DNA of 49,395 bases. It comes from Cristatella mucedo. Taxonomy: Eukaryota > Bryozoa > Phylactolaemata > Cristatellidae. The position numbers were made by a program, and so were the translations under genes. The stretch spans positions 430,001 to 479,395 of the forward strand of contig WPIO01000187.1 in assembly GCA_009760855.2 (NCBI GenBank), in the 5' to 3' direction. The first letter of the stretch is position 1. Each line of letters begins with the position of its first letter. A model generated the notes under the pieces. It did no database searches. It was not told the origin of the DNA and saw only the letters and a list, made by a program, of their open reading frames with translations. Of this stretch, positions 35,836 through 47,262 are shown in pieces.

Positions 35836-36495
35836 TGCCCAAGTATGGTCTTAAAAAAAAAAGCCTTTTGGCTGGGCTACCAAAGAAAGCAACTAGGCCA
35901 ATGCAACTGGCTATGAATTTGGCTTCAAGGCTAGTCTTTAAGTCCCAGAGGTTTGATCACGTGTCTCCTTCGCTAAAAGAGCTAGGAAGGATGCCGTTTG
36001 ATCAACGGATACAGAGCCAAGTTCTTACGCTGACCCAAAAGGATTGTCACGGCTTGGCTCCTTCGTACCTAGCTGAACTGCTGCATCAGTTTCAGCCTGT
36101 TCGCGCCGTCAGGTCCTATATGGACAATAAGTTAGCTTTTTTATTTTTCCGCGCTTGAAGACCGTTGGCGACAGAAGCTTTAGCACTGCAGGTCCTAGAC
36201 TGTGGAACTCGCTTCCACAATTCTTACGCAACGACAACTACTCTCCTGTTGCTGACTATGGCTCATCCTTTTCAGCGGTCATGAGCTGCTACTTCCATGC
36301 TACTCACTACCTCAAGTGCTCTCCTGACTCTGCTATGCTTCCAGCTTTCTCTTTGTTGCGTGAGACGATGTCTGTTGGCTACTGAATGCGTACCGAAAGC
36401 CACTTAGACTGTGAGTGCGCTATACAAAACTCTGCTGCGTAACATCCACGTAGTCTTTATAGCTTTGCGGAGTTACGGACGGAGATACATTACCT
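35836..36495 (+). mobile_element. LINE B copy, ORF C-terminal region
   Basis: Frame 35835-36158 encodes LLAGLPKKATRPMQLAMNLA and LKELGRMPFDQRIQSQVLTL; a stop and frame change precede DRSFSTAGPRLWNSLPQFLR (36155-36385). The layout resembles the C-terminus of L2/CR1 reverse transcriptase ORFs. The 3' UTR ends GGAGATACATTAC. The RT catalytic core is absent. Confidence 0.8.
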
Positions 36496-36935
36496 TGTAT
36501 AAAAAATAATAGTCACGTTCGCCATTTTACTTCATATCCGTTGCTTTAGGATTACTGTCTGTTCATGCTGCGACAGTCACGCTTATGAGGCTTCAGGCCT
36601 TGCACAGAAGAAACTGTCATTTGAAAAAGTAACCAGTAACCAGCGTGAGCGAGGTTGAACAGCGTCTAGAGAAATAACAATGCAAGAGGGGCAACAGTGC
36701 AACAGTGATTATCTGCTTCACGCGCTACCAAGTGGATGAATGGTGTTGGGCAGTACTCTCAAGAGGCGATCTAACTAGGCCTTTCTTCCGTAGCGATGGA
36801 AATAAGAATAATAACAACACACTTACGTTGCAATGCAAGGGAACCAATTCTCTTTTCAAGCATTTAAGAATAGTGAAACCGCCCGTCTATCGGTGAGTCA
36901 TAGTACGTCATGTACAGATGGGCAATTTTTCTTAT
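36496..36935. other. No assignable feature
   Basis: Nothing recognised. Confidence 0.4.
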
Positions 36936-36949
36936 ATATATATATATAT

Positions 36950-37002
<53 letters not shown>

Positions 37003-37009
37003 TATATAT

Positions 37010-37054
<45 letters not shown>

Positions 37055-37057
37055 TCT
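36936..37057. repeat. (TA)n and (CA)n compound microsatellite
   Basis: Alternating TATATA and CACACA blocks. Confidence 0.95.
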
Positions 37058-37194
37058 GTAACTTCGCACAGCCACGGCTGCTACTACGTGAATGTGACGT
37101 TAGAGAGTATTCAATGGTTAATTCCAAGCATTTAAAGTAGCTTTGGTTGCTCATGCGATAACCAGTAGTCTTCATTGTTCTCATCACATAGATA

Positions 37195-37745
37195 AAGTGA
37201 GAAGCATAGCTGAGTCAGGAGGGCAATCGCGGAAAGAGAAGATGTCGCTGGTAGGATTTGTGGACACGTGGGTGTGGCTGTCAAGGATCTGCAAAGCAAA
37301 AGCTTCTGTCTCCAACGGCCTTTAAGCGAAAGAATGTAACAGTAATTTATGTCGATAGAGGACCTGAGAGCACGAGAACGCTGAAGCCGATGCAGCAGTT
37401 CAGCTTGACATAGAGGAGCTAAGCCATCGTGCGTCTGAATAAAAGTTTACTCTGTAAACGCTGATATATATAAAATATAGTTCATATGTACAGTGCCGTA
37501 AGAGTACTTAATCTCTATTGTGGTGCTTCAAATATGCCTCGGGGCTCGAGCCCACGACCTCAGCCAGACCTTGGTCGGGGCGAACATCACTAGATCAAAA
37601 CAGCTCGATAGCACCGGAAGGTATCGGAGCTCTAACTGCAAAGGCGACACATGGCTGAACCTCGTGGATTTGTTGACCAACTATGCAGCCATATTTATAA
37701 CCCGTTGCAGAGGCTTAATGACTTTTTCCTTTGGCATAACAAAAC
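37195..37745 (-). mobile_element. LINE B copy, split by a SINE B
   Basis: Minus-strand LINE B: 37195-37455 matches 48680-49010 and 37615-37745 matches 49030-49145. The two parts are adjacent in the intact family and are separated here by SINE B sequence. Confidence 0.7.
37456..37614 (-). repeat. SINE family B nested in LINE B
   Basis: On the minus strand: GAGGTCGTGGGCTCGAGCCC contains a B-box-like core, followed by AGCACCACAATAGAGATTAA and GTACTCTTACGGCACTGTAC, the LINE A-like tail. Confidence 0.55.
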
Positions 37746-38901
37746 AACCAAGGTCAGAAGAGCACGTGGTGTGACTGGAGGCCTGGTTAAGACGTATTTC
37801 AGATAGCCGAGGCCGAGCAATAGATAGGCCAAAAGACCTGAAAGGGAGCGACAGAATATTTAAGGCAATAAGCTAGTCGATTGTGAGGCCTTCCATACTT
37901 GGAAAATTTTACAGATTGGTATAATATGGCAGTTGCAACGTTCATACAGTCCAAAATGTAGAGTATTCCACTAACCGTCAGTCAGTCATATTGAACGAGG
38001 AGTATGGTGCATCAGCCCATAGTTCACAGCCTATAGTTGCACCATAGAGCCACAGCACCCTTGGCAAAGTAAGAAGTAAGCAAAGTAAGAGCATAAGTCA
38101 GCCAGTCACAAAAATCCATAAGCAGATAAACAATCCGCTGCCACTGGCTAGCCAGGAATGCCAATGGGGAGAGGGCATTGCAGAGCCAGCACACAGTTTA
38201 CCATCAGGCGACGCCAATTTTGCAGCTCCTACCTCTCGGCGCGCCAGCTGCAAGGAGCCGGCAAGAAGGACAAAAGAGGTATTGTGGCACTCAATCCGTG
38301 TTTAGCAAGAGATGCACAATACACTTGTCGCTAGCCCTCCGAACTAAGATCTAGCCGAGGAGCCCGGACTCAGCATATATCGCTGTCGAGATTTGGCACG
38401 CGACGTGCCGTGCGCGGATGCGAACGAACCACTTGAGCAGCACCACCACCAGCACCTAGAAAACCTCCAAGCTAAAGACACAGCAGCCCGAGCTGCAGCA
38501 GACGACGCAGCAGACGACACCGAGTGGCTGCCGCCGAAGAGGCAGAAACCTCGACAACAGCAAGTCGTTGTCGTCCAATTTCCGCCAAAAAAATAAAGGA
38601 CCAGGGCTCACTGGTAAAAGCCTTAAAGGCAACGCGACTTAACAATTGACTCAAAAATTAATTGCGATCTAACGAGTGCTAGTGCGTGCAGGCTGCAGGC
38701 AGAAAAATGGCCGCAAAAGACAGTGAACGTTCGCCGAGAGCGGCAGGTGGACGAGTTGCGTTCTCCGAAGCCATCTTAGCTGCCCTCGGTGATGGTCGTG
38801 CAGCAGAATGGTAGCGAGAGGCATCGTAATAACGCCTGTTTATCCTGAGGTGTCTCCTCATCCGATTCAATCAGCACAGTGTGCTGCTTGTGAAGCAGCA
38901 T

Positions 38902-41900
38902 CTATGCCCTCGTCTCAATGAAATCGGTGCCTCCAGTGAGAGGCATCAGATGTAGCTCGGCGTCGCTGCCGTGGTATTTCTTCCGATGGGCAACTGGTGG
39001 CTGGACGTCGTGGCTCTGCTGCTTGTCCGCCAGCTTCCGGCGCCGGGATCCGCCGCCATCGGGCCGACAATAGTCAGCCTTTGTGAGCCAGTCGGCGAAC
39101 TTGAGCAGAGACGCATCACCTGAGAGTCGGACGAGAAGCAAATGCAAACCGCTGTGCACTAACCGTGGCTGGCAGGGGGTTCAGGCACCGAACGTGCCTT
39201 CTCTGCGTGCATGCACGATGATCCAAAAGAAAAATTCTCTCACACTCTTAGGAAAGATCAGCTGCTTTGGCAACTTGTACACGTCGTTAGCCGTAGAACT
39301 GCTTCCCGCGACCCTTCGAGATGAATGCAAAGTCAAGCAGCTTGCTGGGCCAAACCTCAAAAACATAGCTGACTTTTCTGGCTGAGAATCCGGTTTCTTC
39401 TATTGGGGATCGGGGTATACATAGGGATAGACATAATTTAGTCCTTCGATAAATCCACTCTCCTAACGGGTTATGGTTCAAATATAATTATAAATAAAGA
39501 TAATCTGACAGAATGGCCTTATTTAATAAGCGACAGAGGAGCATATACGATTGTATTCACTTGCAATAGTGAAAAAGGATCAACCACTGCAGGACTCAAA
39601 CCTTCCACCAGGATTGTGAAGAGCAAGCACCTTACCATTAGGCTACAAACCTGGGGGCTCAGCACCGTGTGTGGACTTTTGCCTCCTAGGTTTACTTCAG
39701 TTAGAATTTTGGAAGCACTTTTAAAGCCACAGTTTTGTGTCCAAACCCTGAGTAATTAGTAGCTGCGGTTCAATATGGGTTTTTTGGGATCCTGGCGGCT
39801 AGTGGAAGATGGTAGATCTTGTTTAAACAACATGCAGAAATACAGCCACCGGAGCAATGTAGTACAGCATTTCCACTTAAGCATCTCGCAATGGCTGAAA
39901 CACAGCTAGCCAGCAACTCTGCAAAGAGAAAGCACCCTTCAGCAGTTACATCAGCGGCCAATGGACGTGCCGATGTCCCACAGGATGTTCGCCACGATTT
40001 TGGCATTTATTTCAACGAATTGCTCGAGCTTGAGACCGATGGAGCAAGCTACATAAAAGAGCCTTTGATAATTTTTGAAAGTTTAACTACCTTACTCCAG
40101 TCATATAATTGGCATGGCACACTTCTTGAACCTCGGAATTGAGATCTTCGCTCCTTCAATGCAGTATTAGAACCAGCTCAGCTGCCTTGTAAAAGGCAGC
40201 TTTATCAGCTACTCCAGCTGTCACATTCCCATGTCACATGCTGCTTTAAGCTCTCACCACGAACTGCCGCCTTGCGAAAGACTGGACGTGTTTATGTATG
40301 GCAGATAGGGCAGGCCTTTTTTTTACTCCAGCAGGTTTCATCAACACCCCAGAGATGTTTTAAAATTAGAAACCTAGCGGGATTGTTAAGATACCTGCTT
40401 AATCGCCCAAGATAAACTAAACGATGATAAAACCAAACTAAACGATGATAAAACTAACTTACTAGTTATGGGCAAACCTAGTGTTATTCAGAAATTGGAA
40501 AGGCTGACTTTCAAAATTGGCTCTGCCAGCATATCTACAGTTGCATCAGCTCGAAATCTAGGTGTCATATTCCAAAGCGACCTCTCGTTAGACGACCACA
40601 TCAGCTCCACAGTCAAATCAGCCTATTTTCAGCTTCATAACATTGCTAAAATTAGGGCTTGTTTAGATAAGGATACCACGTCCAAGTTGGTCCATGCATT
40701 CGTGACATGTCGTCTCGACTTCTGCAACTCACTGCTTACTGGCCTACCAGCATGTGCGATCAGGCGATTGCAGCTGGTGCAAAACTCTGCAGCTAGGCTT
40801 GTCTGTCGTGAGCGTCGCAGATGCCACTTTACTCCACTTCTCGCCGACCTGCACTGGTTACCAGTCAAGCAACGGATTGACTTCAAGGTTTTGTCGCTCA
40901 CTTTTAGGTCTCTTCATTCTATGGCTCCAGCCTACCTTTCAGATATACTACCCCATCAGGCAAAGCATCGTACCACTCGCTTTTCGGAATCCAACAGTCT
41001 AGAAATACCTCGTACAAACCTTAAATCCTTTGGAGACCATGCATTTAGCTCGTATGCTCCCACAGCCTGGAACTCCCTCCCGACCTGCATCAGAACATCC
41101 CCTGACCTGACAACATTTAAAAGAAACTTAAAAACATACCTATTTAGGACAGCATTTAGTGGGTCCTTGTGATTCGTCCTCGATGTGCTTATGCGTGCTG
41201 ACACTGTTCATACTGCCACTAACCACATTTGCATGCTGACCCTGTGCATGTCACCCCTAACCATGTTATTCATTTTGTTTGTTTTTCAAGCATGATTTTA
41301 CTTACTATTCTATTGCGTATCACTTTGCAGCAAATGTAAAGCGCCTAGAAAGAGATTAAGTTCTCTGAGGGCGCTTTATCAAGTGCAATATTATTATTAT
41401 TATAAGATACAAAATCCAGGAACTCGACCAATGCCTACGACTCGAGCAGTGACCACTGGGTCAGGGCTAAGTGCAGGGTTACCGTGGCCACGAGCTTACA
41501 GCCTAGGACACGATCAACAGCCTCGTTGTGGCTCGTCACGTAGCTGCGATGATAAAACACTGCATGCCCGTAGGAACAAGACTTGCATAAGCAATAACGC
41601 CCTCCCTCCATTCAAGGTCGACTACCCGGATGCTTCGTCAGTCAGTCAAGAACTCACCTGCGAAGACAAGATCGTACAGCAAAGCAGCCATAATGCCTCC
41701 ACAAATAGGGCCAGCCCAATATATCTGAAACGAAATGGGATGCATTCGTTCGAAGTCAAATCACTCCCACCAGGCCCCTACTCGAGTGCAGCAACCGCAA
41801 ATCCCTAAGATGGCCTCGGTCAGCTGTACAGATAGCTGAAGCCCCAAATCGCCACCAAAATAGCCAGTGCAAGAAAATTAGGCCCAAGACGTACTGCCTA

Positions 41901-43346
41901 AAATTATAAGAGAGAGACAGGCTGTCGCAGTTGCCTCGGCCGTGCTCCACAGTGCTAGCCACAGTCCTGTGGGAGCGACTGAACAGGCGGTCCGAGTCAT
42001 GCAACTATCAAGCTCGTCGGCCATGTTTGCTGGCCCTGTGACTTACCCAGTGGTCTGTCCAGGAGTCCGCTATTACAGCTGGCCCAAAGGATCTAGCCGT
42101 ATTCATGCTGGAGCCGGTCAGAGGTATCTGCAAGCCGAAGATGACAGCTAAAACGCATGCAAGGCAGCGAAACGGAAGATCGAGTGAACCAGCGAGAAGT
42201 GGATCGAGGCGTGGCAATCAACTAGGGTTCGGCCCTTATTCGACCACTTGTACCCACTGTGAGGACAGCCACAGTCAATGGCTGCTTACTCGTATGACTC
42301 CGACAGACGGGTAAGTCTTGACTGAACAGCTACAAAGAGTATTCGCATTACACAAAACCGGCACGGTTACCCATCGCGAATCCGTAGGCCGTCTGTTCGG
42401 CAATACAGATGCGTCGCTAAGACGAATGCTCAGGAACTGATGCCGGCCGGTCTCTGCCAGTCTGTCGGCCATCTGTTTCACGGATTGCGTCAGCAGGAAT
42501 CGCTGTGTCGCGACCATCCTCTCCCCTCCTTGTCAGTCGTCTCATGCCTCCTTCCTTAAGCCGAGCCGGCAGAATTTTTCGTCCACCGGCCGCCGGCTGC
42601 TGTCCTGCCCATTGGCCAGTCCTGGATTGAAGTGACGTCTCTTACTCTCAGCTTACGGGCCACCTAAAGAAACTCGACCTCCCAAAGCCAGCCACATGCG
42701 ATACAGCGATAAATAGACGACGAGGCGATGACGGGCACGCCTACTCGATCCGACTCGATTGGACGCTGAGTTTCGCGATCTCCGAGGAGGTGCCGCCGCA
42801 AGGCGACATGGCGCTACCTCCTCAGAGATCGGTGGCGAGAGGCAGGCGTGAGGCAGCGAGGCTTGCTCGTGCTTGGCGAAGCGTCCCATCCGAAGAAAAC
42901 CAGTTCGCCGTGGAAAGTTTGCCGATTCTAGCACTCTTTAAGACACGCTGCACGAACAACGCCCCGGCGTGCAGCGATTGAGGCGGCGGCGGCGGCGGAG
43001 GATGAAGGCGGCGGCCGACGCCATTACCGCCGGCCGGGCGTCGCCCGGCGCTAAGCCGGCCGAGCATTCGTCGGGCAGCCAGCGGCGGCGGCGGCGGCGG
43101 CTAACGCGGCGGTGAGCTTCGAGCTTCTAAAATACGAGCCAGCTCGGCGCGGCAATGCGACAACGATCGGCTCCTGCGATCGCTCGCTTGCGAACGCTCC
43201 CCCTAGAGCAATGAGATGGGCTAATAACGAAGCAGCGGCGAGGGCATCTGGCGGCTGTGCCGCCGTCGCAGCGGCACCGCCGGCAGGTGCCCTCGCCGCT
43301 GCTGCCGACGCTGTAGCGCACGCGTCGAGCAGTGTGTGAACGCGAA

Positions 43347-43387
<41 letters not shown>

Positions 43388-43996
43388 CACGAGCGACGCC
43401 GGCTCGCTTACCGCCGCAAGGTGGCACAGGGTCACCGACAGGCCGATGGCCAGGTGGCCGGAGCCGTGCAGGTCCGTGCGGCTCGCGTCGCACGTGGCGA
43501 ACACGACGAAGACGAGGACGAACGTGATGAGCATCTCGATGGCGAAGCCCTGCGTGGCGCTGACGCCGCGGCCCAGCTCCGTCACGCCGAGCACGCACTT
43601 CGTGCTGTGCTCGGCGGCGGCGGCGGCCGCCGCCGACTGCCAGCTGCAGCTGAGCGTCTGCGTCGCGGCCGAGCCGATCACGGCGCCGAGGCACTGGGCG
43701 GCGACGTAGAGCAGGCAGCGCGCCAGGCTGATCTTTCGGGCCGCCAGCATGCCGAGCGAGACTGCCGGGTTGACGTGGCCGCCGCTGGCGTTGCCCAGCG
43801 CCCAGACGACGGAGGCGACGGCGAGGCCGAAGCAGAGCGAGATGCCGACCAAGTCGTTCGTCGACGCCACCGACGCGGTGGCGACGAACACGAGCAGCGC
43901 GGTGCCGAGCATTTCGGCGAGCAGCGCACGGTAGAGGCTCCGCGACTTGAGGTCGCGCGCGCTCGACGAAAAGAAGCGCTCGAAGCAGCCCGCCAT
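38902..43996 (-). CDS. Aquaporin paralogue 2 (four coding exons, 316 aa)
   Basis: Tandem duplicate of the aquaporin at 3951-7896, with the same four-exon layout: 43996-43412 (585 bp), 42127-42047 (81 bp), 41724-41658 (67 bp), 39119-38902 (218 bp, TAG stop at 38904-38902). Splice sites and phases are the same. The first box is NPA and the second is again NTA; Phe56, His192, Ser201 and Arg207 are kept. Differences from paralogue 1 include Trp19 to Arg, Met33 to Ala, a TSA to AAE change in a loop, Val to Ile and Ser to Cys in exon 3 ([10 protein letters not shown]), and nine residues in the C-terminal tail. Intron 3 is longer (2538 versus 1699 bp) because it holds a LINE A insertion, and intron 1 is longer because of extra GC-rich foldback sequence. 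The frame is open upstream to an ATG at 44266, but the homologous start at 43996 is preferred because paralogue 1 has an upstream stop. No disabling mutation is seen. Confidence 0.9.
39500..39668 (-). repeat. SINE family A copy with tRNA-like head, aquaporin 2 intron 3
   Basis: On the minus strand it has an A-box-like TAGCCTAATGGT (39645-39634) and a B-box-like GGTTTGAGTCC (39602-39592), then the SINE A body (CCTGCAGTGG, GATCCTTT, CTCCTCTGTCGCT). Spacing and motifs match a Pol III internal promoter of tRNA origin. Shared with paralogue 1. Confidence 0.65.
40415..41409 (+). mobile_element. LINE A insertion in aquaporin 2 intron 3, intact 234-codon C-terminal frame
   Basis: Antisense to the aquaporin. 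Flanked by AAGATA at 40409-40414 and 41404-41409, a target-site duplication. The frame 40468-41172 is uninterrupted from [13 protein letters not shown] to FRTAFSGSL. The 5' end carries a 20-bp sequence (AAACTAAACGATGATAAAAC) twice in tandem. The 3' UTR ends CTTTATCAAGTGCAATATTA and ATT repeats. The orthologous site in aquaporin 1 (about 5619-5640) is empty. Confidence 0.9.
42777..42830. repeat. Imperfect inverted repeat in aquaporin 2 intron 1
   Basis: GATCTCCGAGGAGGTGCCGCC pairs with GGCGCTACCTCCTCAGAGATC with about 18 of 21 positions matching. Absent from paralogue 1. Confidence 0.8.
43231..43303. repeat. 16-bp-arm inverted repeat in aquaporin 2 intron 1
   Basis: AGCAGCGGCGAGGGCA and TGCCCTCGCCGCTGCT are perfect complements 41 bp apart. 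Part of a GC-rich insertion (about 42980-43335) that paralogue 1 lacks. Confidence 0.9.
43348..43384. repeat. (GA)n tract just after the exon 1 donor (aquaporin 2)
   Basis: Shorter equivalent of 7219-7284, again about 27 nt past the exon 1 donor on the gene strand, where it reads (CT)n. Confidence 0.9.
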
Positions 43997-44498
43997 GGCG
44001 GCTGGCCGCGGCCTACGGTCAGACGGCGGCGGCGGCGGCAAATCTCGGCGTGGCGCTCCTCTTCCCCGTGGGCCGGTGAGAGACCGGCGCTTCCGGTTCC
44101 TTTCCGCTTCTTCTCGCCGCTTCGTTTCCGCTTCGTTTCCTCCTCCTCCTCCTCCGGTGGTGGCGAACGACGTCTCGCGCCTCAGCAGCGGGCGGCTCCT
44201 GCGAGACGTTGTCGACGACCGGCGGCGCTTGCGACCGCGCAGCGCGCAAGTCAGGCAATGACGCATCGGAAGTGGCGGCGGCGGCGGCGGCGACAGCCGG
44301 CAGGGACGAACGGCGAGCGGCGGTCGTTATCTCGAAATGAGATCGCCGTCCAATTGGATTCTGAATCTGCTGATGCGTGACGGTGGCTAGTCGGCTGGGC
44401 GGCTAGCTCGGCTAGCCGGCGATGCTCGGCCGAGGAGATGGCGGACAAAAGGTTCGGCTGGGGCGGTCGAGGGCCGCTCGCGCTCACCTGAGAGCAGC

Positions 44499-44516
44499 CA
44501 TTGTGCTGGCGCAATG
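44499..44516. promoter_or_regulatory. Imperfect copy of the upstream palindrome
   Basis: Reads CATTGTGCTGGCGCAATG, the counterpart of 8451-8468 upstream of aquaporin 2. The left CATTGTG half is intact; the right half has one change. On the gene strand it overlaps an ATG followed 11 bases later by AG/GTGAGC, a possible donor for a short upstream exon. Confidence 0.3.
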
Positions 44517-44893
44517 ACCGCCGCTCGCGGACTCAGCGAATTTCCCTCGGCCGCTTCATCCTTTTCTCTCTTCCGCCAACAGCGTTCGCCTCCCTTCCTG
44601 CCGCCGCCGCCGCCATCGCCTGCCTCCGTTGTTCCAGCGGCAGCCTTCGACGGCTGCCCGCTCTCTCAGTTGTACCGGAAACCTTGCGGCACCGGCTGCT
44701 GCTGCTGCTGCTGCCATCTCTTTTGCGCTCCCGGACACCTTCCCGACACGCTCCCCCGAACACCTTCCGGCGTGCGTCTCGGACTCCTCGAAGTTATCTG
44801 CACGAGCGGCAGCAGCAGCCGGGTTCGCGGGTGCGACAGAAGCGCGATTTGAAGCGGAAGTGTGCAACCGCGAAACCGCTCCGTTTGGCACTG

Positions 44894-44921
44894 CGACGGC
44901 TTCGCGCGCGCGAAGCCGTCG
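44894..44921. repeat. 28-bp perfect GC-rich palindrome
   Basis: Each half is CGACGGCTTCGCGC or its complement; located about 900 bp upstream of the aquaporin 2 start and absent from the aquaporin 1 upstream region. Confidence 0.95.
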
Positions 44922-45052
44922 TTCGGAGCGAAGCGGCAGCAGACGGGGAACATGAGCGCTGCAACACAAAGTGTCTGCATTTGTCCGAGGGCTTTGATGA
45001 TCGGTTGGCTTTAATATCGCACATAGAGAACCCGACGACGATGGCACGACGA

Positions 45053-45270
<218 letters not shown>

Positions 45271-45536
45271 AGAGTAAAGAGCCGAAAGATGCAGTTCCTC
45301 TCGACCGCCCACCCCGCCTTGCCCCCAGCTGCCTCCCTGCTGCCTTATCTTGGTCTTATTCTTGTCTATTACTAAGCAATAAATATGCCAAACCACTGCG
45401 AAGCCATAAGTTTATCGCTGCACAGTTAACCGCCATGCGACAAACTTACCTTATTTTTACGAGTATAAGTCACACTTTTTTCAATTGTTTTTGAAAAAAT
45501 AAACCTGCGGCTAAAGCCTGGAAGTCAAATAATGTC

Positions 45537-45630
45537 AAAATTAACAAATCAAGCCAAGACAGAACTAAAGAGCTAGTTAAATTTTTTACAAGCCACTGTG
45601 GGAGACAGCTTCTAATCTTGTATATACTCC
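45537..45630 (-). mobile_element. LINE B internal fragment
   Basis: AATCAAGCCAAGACAGAACT and AAAGAGCTAGTTAAATTTTT match 49168-49225 of the LINE B copy at the window end. Not seen in the first duplicate. Confidence 0.65.
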
Positions 45631-45930
45631 AGTTAGAAAATACATCTTCGTACCATTGCTTGCCAATTCCTAAAACCGCAAGAGACGTGGGTCAGGTGCT
45701 AAACGTGGCAATTGCCTCCACTCCTTCTGAAAACTTCGCTACAGCAGTCTGAGTGTGCTTTGCCGCTGGCCTACGTTTAGTCACGGGTTCTGGATCCTGT
45801 GTGGTCTTATGAAGGCAAGCCTGGGCAAATCGCCGTCTGATCAAGAAGTGCATTGCCAAAGTAGACAAAGCGAATTCACGATCATGCATTTCGTAAAGTG
45901 CCTACTAGCTGGACTTCCAGTCGCTATCGC
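45631..45930. other. No assignable feature
   Basis: Nothing recognised between the LINE B fragment and the shared duplication block. Confidence 0.35.
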
Positions 45931-46194
45931 CACGCTCTTTGAACTCAAGTCGTTTAGCTGCACCATTTAATAATCTCCAGTCTTTTGTAAACCACTCCTT
46001 AAGTTTCTACACGTCCAGATTCCCGAATACTCCTCCAAGTGACATTGCCATGTCCCCAGACGAAACTGCATTTGTACAAGAAAGCTAAGAGCCGTATCTA
46101 CACGTCACAGCATCAACTTTATCCGCGTGACTCTTCTTTTATATGCATGCATGTGCTGAAAACGGTCATATTTTCCTAATCTGTTGAAACTCTT

Positions 46195-46300
46195 TCTCTT
46201 CACCATAGGTAAAGTGTCTAGAAAAAGAGTTCGCTCACTTATGGCGACTTTTGAAAACTGTGATTATTGTTGCTGCTATTACCATTATTATTATTTTAAA
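46195..46300 (+). repeat. Old LINE A-type 3' tail (copy 2)
   Basis: Contains GTAAAGTGTCTAGAAAAAGA and an ATT-rich tail; the counterpart of 10290-10395. Confidence 0.4.
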
Positions 46301-46904
46301 ACTAGGCCGCGGAATTTTCAGTCACCACGGTGCAGCGCTCAAGTATTAAGTAAAAAACAATACTATTAAAATTGGTCCAAAAATTTGAATATTTAGGGTA
46401 GCTTTAAAGTACCCGCTATACATGTCATCAAAAATCCAAGATCTTTACTTTCTGCAATCGTGTACGTGAATAGTAAAAAACTATCGAACTGAAAACAGAA
46501 TTAATTGTAGCCTTGTGTGATATAAGTGCTATATGTGACGAACTAAAGTCGCATTGCAGATTTCACCCAAGACGTGAGATATTAGCCGAGTTATGGAACG
46601 TACAGTGCATTAAGCTGCACTGAATAGGAAGCTGTTTAGGCGTCACCAGCATGGACCTCGACAAGCTTCACGCATTCACCTCGATCTGTCAATGTTCAAC
46701 AACTTAAGATACAAGTCACATATGAGGCAGAGAGCGGTAAATTTGTTATTTGTATATACGTTGTTCCTGGTTCACATCCGGCATAGAAGAGCACACTTTC
46801 TCTTTTTTCTCATTCCAGTATTACATGTAGGATTCCCTATTCCTGAAGGAGCTCGGTTGCATCATTATTCAATGATACATTAATGGGGTAATATTAATAT
46901 AAAA

Positions 46905-47262
46905 TACCTTTAGTTCGTATGTTCTCAAAGCCTTGAACTCACTCCTGACCTGCTTTCACGACTTCTCCTGACTTGTCCACATTTAAAAAGAACCTAGATC
47001 GCATCTATTTATGACAGCTTGTAGTGGAATCCTGTGATTTGTCCTTTATGTGCGTATGTGTGCCGACGCTGTGCATGCTGTCACTAACCATACTTGTGTG
47101 CTGACCCTGTGCATGTCACCCTTAATCATTATTCTTTTTGTTCATTGAGACTGCTACTACTAGCCATTCGATTGAGCTTCCTTTGCAGCAAATGTTAAGT
47201 GCCGAGAAAGAGATTGAGTTATCTGAGGGTAGCTATAGCAAATGCATTATCATTATCATCAC
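46905..47262 (+). mobile_element. LINE A 3' fragment, diverged
   Basis: Starts in the region encoding FSSYAPKAWNSLP (here degraded), then the ORF end, 3' UTR and a GAGAAAGAGATTGAGTTATC tail. Present only in the second duplicate. Confidence 0.7.

Larger units (their letters stand above)
43997..45052 (-). promoter_or_regulatory. Candidate CpG-rich 5' region of aquaporin 2
   Basis: Counterpart of 7897-8750, upstream of the second aquaporin and ending at the (GA)n block at 45053. It conserves the 44450-44540 motif cluster and has an additional 28-bp CG-rich palindrome (44894-44921) and a (CTG)n run near 44697-44714. Start site not determinable from sequence. Confidence 0.35.

Noticed and set aside
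37800-37900. Possible additional LINE A fragment
   Set aside because: Only weak similarity (AAAAGACCTGAAAGGGAGCG) to the region near 48280; too short and diverged to call.
39592-39645. Possible true tRNA gene
   Set aside because: A and B boxes are present but no cloverleaf acceptor stem closes, and the sequence continues into a SINE body repeated elsewhere.
43997-44266. 90-residue N-terminal extension of aquaporin 2 from an upstream ATG
   Set aside because: Low-complexity Arg/Gly/Pro sequence; the equivalent frame in aquaporin 1 has a stop 18 codons before the homologous start.
43421-44380. 319-codon plus-strand frame opposite aquaporin 2 exon 1
   Set aside because: Same antisense shadow; its conservation follows from the aquaporin exon.
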